NCBI GenBank assembly: GCA_002352055.1
Contig: DEHS01000079.1
Coordinates: 33,582-45,310, forward strand
Reading direction: 5' to 3'
DNA from: Legionellaceae bacterium UBA2794
GTDB lineage: Bacteria; Pseudomonadota; Gammaproteobacteria; Legionellales; Legionellaceae
DNA: 11,729 bases
Shown here: piece by piece, positions 7,458-11,729 of the stretch
How positions within the stretch are numbered: the first letter of the stretch is position 1
Layout: the number at the start of each line of letters is the position of its first letter
The notes under the pieces: model-generated
What the model saw: the letters and a program-made list of their open reading frames with translations, nothing else
Database searches by the model: none
Told to the model about the DNA's origin: nothing
Position numbers and translations under genes: made by a program

Positions 7458-8571
7458 CAGGTTAAGCGGCCTTAAGGCTTTAATAGGTTCATTGGGAATA
7501 GCACTTGCTTTAGGTTTAAATGCCGCGCCTCCCGCTGGATTGAATCAGACAAAAAGCAAATTAAAGCAATTAGATGCTCAGATAAATAGTCTGCGGCAAA
7601 AATTAGCCACCGCCAATGACAAAAGAGGCACCTTAAATCAGGAGTTATCAGGCACCGAGAAACAGATTGGAGAGGGAGTCCGTAAACTGCGCTCTATATC
7701 CCGAGTAATGGATAATAAAGAGCATAGGATTGCTGAGTTGCAACAAAAAGTAATTCACTTAAATCAGCAATTAACTACGCAACAAAAGTTATTGGCAAGT
7801 CATGTAAGAGCTCGTTATCAAATGGGAGAATATCAACCATTAAAATGGTTGCTCAATCAGGATGACCCGTACAAAGTGAGTCGAATTTTGACATATTACC
7901 AGTATATAGTTAAATCAAGACAACAATTGATAGATCAAATTGATGAAACTCGTAAAAATATTACCGAGAATAAAGATAAACTTCACAATGAATTAGCAGC
8001 TACACAACAATTAAAAAGCCAGTTAACCCAACATCAACAACAATTAGAGCAAAATAGAAATTACCACACCACTTTAATTGAATCTTTAGACCATGAAATT
8101 CAAAGCAATCGGCACACGCTTCAAGATTTTCAACGAGATAAAGATAACTTATCGCGCTTGTTAAAGTCATTATCCGAACAAAGTGTGATGCAAAGCAGCA
8201 AACCGTTCCTGCAAATGCGCAAAAAATTGCCGCTACCAGTACAAACTGGACAAAGATCGTTACAAAGAATGAACCAAGGGGTGACATTTTTTGCCGACGA
8301 AGGAGCGGCAGTTACAGCGGTATATCCCGGCAAAGTGGTATTTAGCGATTGGTTACGCGGTTATGGTCTATTACTGATTATCGACCATGGTCAAGGCTTT
8401 ATGACTTTATATGCTCATAATCAATCCTTATTTAAACGTAAAGGTCAGGCTGTACATCAAAACGAGCAAATAGCAAGCGTCGGACATAGCGGTGGGATTA
8501 AGCAAAACGGTCTATACTTTGAAATAAGATTAAAAGGAAAAGCGGTCTCTCCGCTGGACTGGTTATCTTAG
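7444..8571 (+). CDS. envC: EnvC-type murein hydrolase activator (degenerate LytM domain)
   Basis: Periplasmic activator of the N-acetylmuramyl-L-alanine amidases that split septal peptidoglycan in cell division (AmiA/AmiB in E. coli). Of 375 residues, the first 27 or so form a signal peptide (cleavage near LNA|APP). A long Gln/Leu/Lys-rich coiled coil spans about 33-245, and a LytM/M23 domain about 280-373. The domain lacks the zinc site: the usual HxH strand reads GLYFEIR, with Y358 in place of a metal-binding histidine, and the HxGxD motif is absent. H325 in TLYAHNQSL is kept. E. coli EnvC has the same LYFEIR, so an activator rather than an enzyme is expected. It is slightly shorter than E. 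coli EnvC (419). ATG 7444 has GGA 8 nt upstream; ATG 7450 is possible. It overlaps gpmI by 14 bp (8 bp with the second ATG). Confidence 0.93.
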   Translation: MPMSNRLSGLKALIGSLGIALALGLNAAPPAGLNQTKSKLKQLDAQINSLRQKLATANDKRGTLNQELSGTEKQIGEGVRKLRSISRVMDNKEHRIAELQQKVIHLNQQLTTQQKLLASHVRARYQMGEYQPLKWLLNQDDPYKVSRILTYYQYIVKSRQQLIDQIDETRKNITENKDKLHNELAATQQLKSQLTQHQQQLEQNRNYHTTLIESLDHEIQSNRHTLQDFQRDKDNLSRLLKSLSEQSVMQSSKPFLQMRKKLPLPVQTGQRSLQRMNQGVTFFADEGAAVTAVYPGKVVFSDWLRGYGLLLIIDHGQGFMTLYAHNQSLFKRKGQAVHQNEQIASVGHSGGIKQNGLYFEIRLKGKAVSPLDWLS

Positions 8572-8663
8572 GTGCGCCGCTGGCATCTAAATTGCATTTC
8601 ACTAATTAATAAAAACAATAAGTAGGCGGCTGATTTTGTGGCCTTGCATCCGAGGAGATCGCT

Positions 8664-9998
8664 ATGGTTAAGAAAATACTTCCCCGCACTTTGGGTCTGG
8701 TGTATGCGTTTACGTTAATGCTTCCATTGACTGGATTTGCCGTTGATCAACCTGCCGCTACTGAAAATACTAATACAAAACGTATTCCATTGGAAGACGT
8801 ACAACGTTTTTCGAATGCGATTGGGGAAATTAAAAAATATTATGTAAAACCTACTGACGATAAAGAATTATTTGATAATGCAATTCGTGGCATGCTTACC
8901 GGACTTGACCCACACTCGAGTTATCTCAATGAAGAAGAGTTCAAGGAGTTACAGACATCAACAAGTGGTGAGTTTGGTGGTTTAGGCATCGAAGTAACAA
9001 TGGAAGAAGGGGTAGTTAAAGTCATTACTCCTTTGGTAGATACACCAGCCTTTAAAGCGGGTATCAAATCTGGTGACTACATTATCAAGCTGGGCAAAGA
9101 ATCTGTTCAGGGTCTTTCATTAAAAGATGCGGTTAATTTAATGCGGGGTAAGGCGGGAACTACTATTGAACTTACCGTGTTAAGAAAAGGGGCTAGTAAA
9201 CCACTGACTTTTGATTTAATTCGTGAAGTGATTCTGATTAAAAGCGTTAAAAGCAAAATGTTAAGTGATGGATATGGTTATATTCGGCTGACTCAATTTC
9301 AGGCCTTAACCGGTAAAGATATGTTACAAGCAATTAATCAGCTTAAGCAACAGTCTAATGGAAAACTTAAGGGGTTAATCCTTGATCTACGCAATAATCC
9401 CGGAGGATTGCTTGATTCAGCCATTCAGGTATCCGACGCTTTTCTAGGTAATAATAAATCAGGAAAACAGGAGTTGATAGTATATACCGAGGGCCGGTTA
9501 CCTGGTTCAAAATTCACCGCGCTGGCTAATCCTGGGGACGTATTGGATAATGCACCGATAGTAGTTCTTATCAATAACGGTTCTGCCTCAGCTTCCGAAA
9601 TTGTAGCTGGAGCGTTAAAAGATAATAAACGAGCAATTATCCTAGGTACCAAGAGTTTTGGCAAAGGCTCCGTGCAAACTGTCTTAGCCCTGGATGGTAA
9701 AACCGGAATAAAACTCACCACTGCGCTTTATTATACTCCATCCGGCACTTCAATTCAGGCTAAAGGGATTATTCCTGACATCGTGGTTGAAGAAGTGGAT
9801 GTTCCTAAAGATGCGGCCAAGAAAACTGATGCAACAGGATTTAGCGAAGCGGACTTAAGTGGTCATATCTTAAATAAAAACAGCTCTGAAAATGTCACGA
9901 TAAAAAAAGAAAATCAAATTGGTGATCTGATACACGAAGATTATCAACTGTATGCAGCTCTAACAGTACTTGAAGGGATGGCTTTAGCAAATCGTTAA
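8664..9998 (+). CDS. ctpA: Carboxy-terminal processing protease, S41 family with PDZ domain
   Basis: Periplasmic serine protease that trims or degrades exported proteins from the C-terminus; relatives in Pseudomonas control peptidoglycan hydrolase levels. The 444 residues comprise a signal peptide (MVKKILPRT to about GFA|VDQ), an N-terminal helical part containing the family motif GLDPHSSYL, a PDZ domain at about 95-180 (FGGLGIEVTMEEG to the RGKAGT region), and the S41 core. The Ser-Lys dyad is S309 (middle Ser of GSASASEI) and K334 (second Lys of KSFGKGSVQT). The 25-residue spacing equals that of the D1-processing protease. The start is clear: GAGGAG at 8652-8657, 6 nt before ATG. It lies 92 bp after envC with no terminator between, so it may share the gpmI-envC transcript, and it ends at a strong terminator. 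The substrate is not known from sequence. Confidence 0.95.
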   Translation: MVKKILPRTLGLVYAFTLMLPLTGFAVDQPAATENTNTKRIPLEDVQRFSNAIGEIKKYYVKPTDDKELFDNAIRGMLTGLDPHSSYLNEEEFKELQTSTSGEFGGLGIEVTMEEGVVKVITPLVDTPAFKAGIKSGDYIIKLGKESVQGLSLKDAVNLMRGKAGTTIELTVLRKGASKPLTFDLIREVILIKSVKSKMLSDGYGYIRLTQFQALTGKDMLQAINQLKQQSNGKLKGLILDLRNNPGGLLDSAIQVSDAFLGNNKSGKQELIVYTEGRLPGSKFTALANPGDVLDNAPIVVLINNGSASASEIVAGALKDNKRAIILGTKSFGKGSVQTVLALDGKTGIKLTTALYYTPSGTSIQAKGIIPDIVVEEVDVPKDAAKKTDATGFSEADLSGHILNKNSSENVTIKKENQIGDLIHEDYQLYAALTVLEGMALANR

Positions 9999-10016
9999 TA
10001 TAACCCACCCCTATTT

Positions 10017-10048
10017 AAATCAGCGGTCCATGGACTGCTGATTTTTTT
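10017..10048 (+). terminator. Intrinsic terminator after ctpA
   Basis: AAATCAGC (10017-10024) pairs with GCTGATTT, and inside it GTCC pairs with GGAC around a CATG loop with one G-T pair. Seven T residues (10042-10048) follow. It sits 18 bp after the ctpA stop and 9 bp before the end of the convergent gene. On the minus strand only a short T-run follows, so it is a weaker stop for that gene. Confidence 0.9.
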
Positions 10049-10056
10049 AGAGTGAA

Positions 10057-11169
10057 TTAAGCTGTAAGTATGTGTCCGTTTTTTACAGTTTTAACTTCAG
10101 CCTGCGTGTATAAGACTCCCTTTTTATCCAAATTAAATGGGCCCATTACCCCGCTGCCTATTGCCTGCGCATGAATCTGTTTTGCTAACTCCATGGAATT
10201 AACAGCGTGATGCTTGGCAACGGACATCAAGACACTTCGATTAAGTATATTAAACACGTCAAATGCATATCCAGCCTCAGTTGCCGGATAATTTAAATAG
10301 GCCTCCTGGAAGTTCTTAATAAATTCAGGCTGCATTTCATGCGTATCTATATACCATTGCCCATTAAAAATTTTCATTACTTTCGGTGTTGTTCGATCCA
10401 CGATAGTAGTGATCGGTTTATTTATCCCAGATTTTCTCATCTCGGATTGAATTTGTTCCATTTCACGTGGTGATGCCATGACCACATAAAGATCAGCATC
10501 TATCCCGATAAGGTCCAGCATTAAAGGTGAAAATTGGGTTGTTCCTGCTTTAAATTCTTTATTAACGACTATATTTATAGAGGAATTTTTCTCAACTTGG
10601 TTTAGTACGTTTTTAGTTAACACTTTATCAGAAAGACTGGAGCTGGATATGACTCCCAGGGATTGTACGTTCTTTTTTTTAAGTTCATTAATTAAAACTC
10701 CTGCCTGCTCATCAGCCGGGCTCCAGGCAAGAAAATTATTGGTTCCATCTGCAATGTGTGGATCACTAGCCAAACTAAAATGAATAATCTGGTTTTTCCT
10801 AGCCAGAGGAGCCGCTAAAAGTCCATTTGCAGAACCCTCGGTTAGCAAAACATTTATATGATGTGTATCTATAAATTTTTGTAAGGTGACTGCAGGATCA
10901 TGATGAACGGTTTGTTTATCCAGGGTAAAGAACGAATAATGAACGGGAGAAGACTTTAATTCATCTTGTGCCATCTCCATCGCATTTAAAATATTTCGAC
11001 CAATAAACGCTGAACGATCAGAGAATGGCGCATAAATGCCCACATTAATTTCAATGTTGGTTTTTTCATCCTGCACGTTTTGGGTGGCGTGTACTAAATT
11101 GCTCAAAATAATTGAAAAAGTCAGGCACTGAATTAAAAAGAAAAATGACTTGAATAGAACCCGTTGCAT
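10057..11169 (-). CDS. Orphan periplasmic binding protein, branched-chain amino acid (LivJ-like) type
   Basis: Probable type I periplasmic solute-binding protein (Peripla_BP_6 / leucine-binding fold) of 370 residues, a normal length. The signal peptide ends near VHA|TQN. The mature N-terminus INVGIYAPFSDRSAFIGRNILNAMEMAQDEL has the first strand and helix of the fold. VLLTEGSANGLLAAPLA and IIHFSLASDP match the usual ligand-cleft strands, and a late EAGYAFDVFNIL matches the family's Y-A-x-D segment. ATG 11169 has GGAAG upstream at 6-nt spacing. No permease or ATPase gene is adjacent, so it may feed a transporter encoded elsewhere, or act as a sensor or other envelope protein; LpoA-type peptidoglycan regulators share this fold. 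The ligand cannot be read from the sequence. It converges with ctpA and diverges from the gene at 11317. Confidence 0.8.
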   Translation of the reverse strand: MQRVLFKSFFFLIQCLTFSIILSNLVHATQNVQDEKTNIEINVGIYAPFSDRSAFIGRNILNAMEMAQDELKSSPVHYSFFTLDKQTVHHDPAVTLQKFIDTHHINVLLTEGSANGLLAAPLARKNQIIHFSLASDPHIADGTNNFLAWSPADEQAGVLINELKKKNVQSLGVISSSSLSDKVLTKNVLNQVEKNSSINIVVNKEFKAGTTQFSPLMLDLIGIDADLYVVMASPREMEQIQSEMRKSGINKPITTIVDRTTPKVMKIFNGQWYIDTHEMQPEFIKNFQEAYLNYPATEAGYAFDVFNILNRSVLMSVAKHHAVNSMELAKQIHAQAIGSGVMGPFNLDKKGVLYTQAEVKTVKNGHILTA

Positions 11170-11193
11170 GTTAATCTTCCGTGGTAATAAATC

Positions 11194-11219
11194 TCAATTA
11201 TTTTGCTATGAATAATTGA
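11194..11219. repeat. Perfect 9-bp inverted repeat between divergent genes
   Basis: TCAATTATT (11194-11202) and AATAATTGA (11211-11219) are exact reverse complements with an 8-bp spacer. There is no GC-rich stem or T-tract, so it is unlike a terminator. It overlaps the candidate leftward promoter, which suits an operator. In such AT-rich sequence some chance matches are expected. Confidence 0.5.
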
Positions 11220-11303
11220 TAATTACAATGGTTATTGGATTTTGTTTAATTAGAAGTCATCCAAAATTACTCTGGATTTACTTCAAGTGAAAATAAAATA
11301 ATT

Positions 11304-11309
11304 AAGGAG
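11304..11309 (+). promoter_or_regulatory. Strong ribosome binding site for the right-end gene
   Basis: AAGGAG lies 7 nt before ATG 11317, a full Shine-Dalgarno match. It is the main support that the truncated frame to its right is a real gene. Confidence 0.8.
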
Positions 11310-11316
11310 ATAAACG

Positions 11317-11729
11317 ATGGGTCAGCCCACCACTTATGGTAAATGGGAAGAGCAGCGCAAGCAATTTGTTAACGATCTTCTTGCAATTAAGGAAGTCAAA
11401 GAAAAATTCTCTAAAGAAAAAATAGAACAGGTATTATTGAATGAAGTGCATAATGATATGTATCTTAAAGCAATAGAATACGCTAAATCTCATTCAAAAG
11501 ACCCTATTCAAAATCTTACTGAGGGTATGTATAAAGAATCCTTAACCGGAATATTGAAGACATTAGTTTCCACACTAGAGATTGAGGAAATATTGATCAA
11601 AGACGCAGTGATAAAATTTATAAATGAAGCAACAGATTTTATCCCAATTATTATAGATGATATGGTTAAAATTGGAAAATTTTCAATTGAAACCAAACGT
11701 AACGCCCTCACTTTTTTTTATGGAGAACA
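11317..11729 (+). CDS. Hypothetical helical protein, cut by the window edge
   Basis: The frame is open from ATG 11317 to the window end (137 codons visible, no stop). The protein begins MGQPTTYGKWEEQRKQF and is rich in Lys, Glu, Ile and Leu. It has no signal peptide and no clear membrane segment; IPIIIDDM near residue 110 is too short. It looks cytoplasmic and mainly alpha-helical. I recognise no domain. If the organism is Legionella, a secreted Dot/Icm effector is one possibility, because such proteins are often helical, species-specific and monocistronic. The C-terminal secretion signal that would support this is beyond the window, so this is only a hypothesis. An opposite-strand frame at 11508-11711 is its shadow. 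Confidence 0.75.
   Translation, partial: MGQPTTYGKWEEQRKQFVNDLLAIKEVKEKFSKEKIEQVLLNEVHNDMYLKAIEYAKSHSKDPIQNLTEGMYKESLTGILKTLVSTLEIEEILIKDAVIKFINEATDFIPIIIDDMVKIGKFSIETKRNALTFFYGE

Larger units (their letters stand above)
11170..11316. promoter_or_regulatory. Divergent intergenic region with palindromic site
   Basis: This 147-bp, very AT-rich gap separates two divergent genes. For the leftward gene, minus-strand TTGTAA (plus 11223-11228) is followed after 17 bp by CAAAAT (plus 11200-11205), a moderate sigma-70 match. No clear promoter is seen for the rightward gene. ATCCA (11259-11263) and TGGAT (11273-11277) form a second, short inverted repeat. Confidence 0.4.

Noticed and set aside
10017..10048. 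Whether the palindrome after ctpA is a regulatory or recombination site
   Set aside because: Position after a stop codon, compact stem and seven T residues are fully explained by an intrinsic terminator.
11109..11169. Possible lipoprotein cysteine (LIQC) in the binding protein's leader
   Set aside because: Gln at -1 does not fit a lipobox, and the hydrophobic core continues past the cysteine to a VHA cleavage site.

Overview
The window is a stretch of an AT-rich gammaproteobacterial chromosome. Gene content and order (uppS-cdsA-rseP-bamA on one strand, gpmI-envC-ctpA on the other) together with protein style fit Legionella or a close relative. That assignment is inference from gene order and sequence character, not from a database match. 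Most of the window is core envelope and glycolysis genes; accessory-looking material is limited to one small secreted protein and the right-hand end.

Left part (1-5258, minus strand): an envelope-biogenesis cluster transcribed leftwards. uppS (undecaprenyl-PP synthase) is followed closely by cdsA (CDP-diacylglycerol synthase) and rseP (site-2 protease). After a 164-bp gap comes bamA, the outer-membrane beta-barrel insertase, which runs off the left edge. The uppS-cdsA-rseP spacings are 12 and 22 bp, typical of one operon. The rseP-bamA gap holds a promoter-like sequence overlaid by a perfect 8-bp inverted repeat. Together the genes supply the lipid carrier for peptidoglycan and O-antigen, phospholipid precursors, envelope-stress proteolysis and outer-membrane protein assembly.

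Middle (5259-5912): a 209-bp divergent intergenic region, a 108-residue exported Gly/Asn/His-rich protein with four cysteines spaced exactly six residues apart, and a 118-bp gap with a good -10 box before gpmI.

Right-centre (5913-10048, plus strand): gpmI (cofactor-independent phosphoglycerate mutase) overlaps envC (amidase activator with a degenerate LytM domain). After 92 bp comes ctpA (S41 carboxy-terminal protease), which ends at a strong intrinsic terminator. The gpmI-envC pairing is widespread in gammaproteobacteria; ctpA adds another peptidoglycan-related function.

Right end (10057-11729): a convergent orphan periplasmic binding protein of the branched-chain amino acid (LivJ-like) type, with no permease or ATPase gene in view. 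It is divergent from a helical hypothetical protein cut by the right edge. The 147-bp region between them holds a perfect 9-bp inverted repeat. No tRNA, rRNA, IS element or CRISPR array was seen. The nearest things to unexplained biology are the period-six cysteine protein and the two palindromic regulatory sites.
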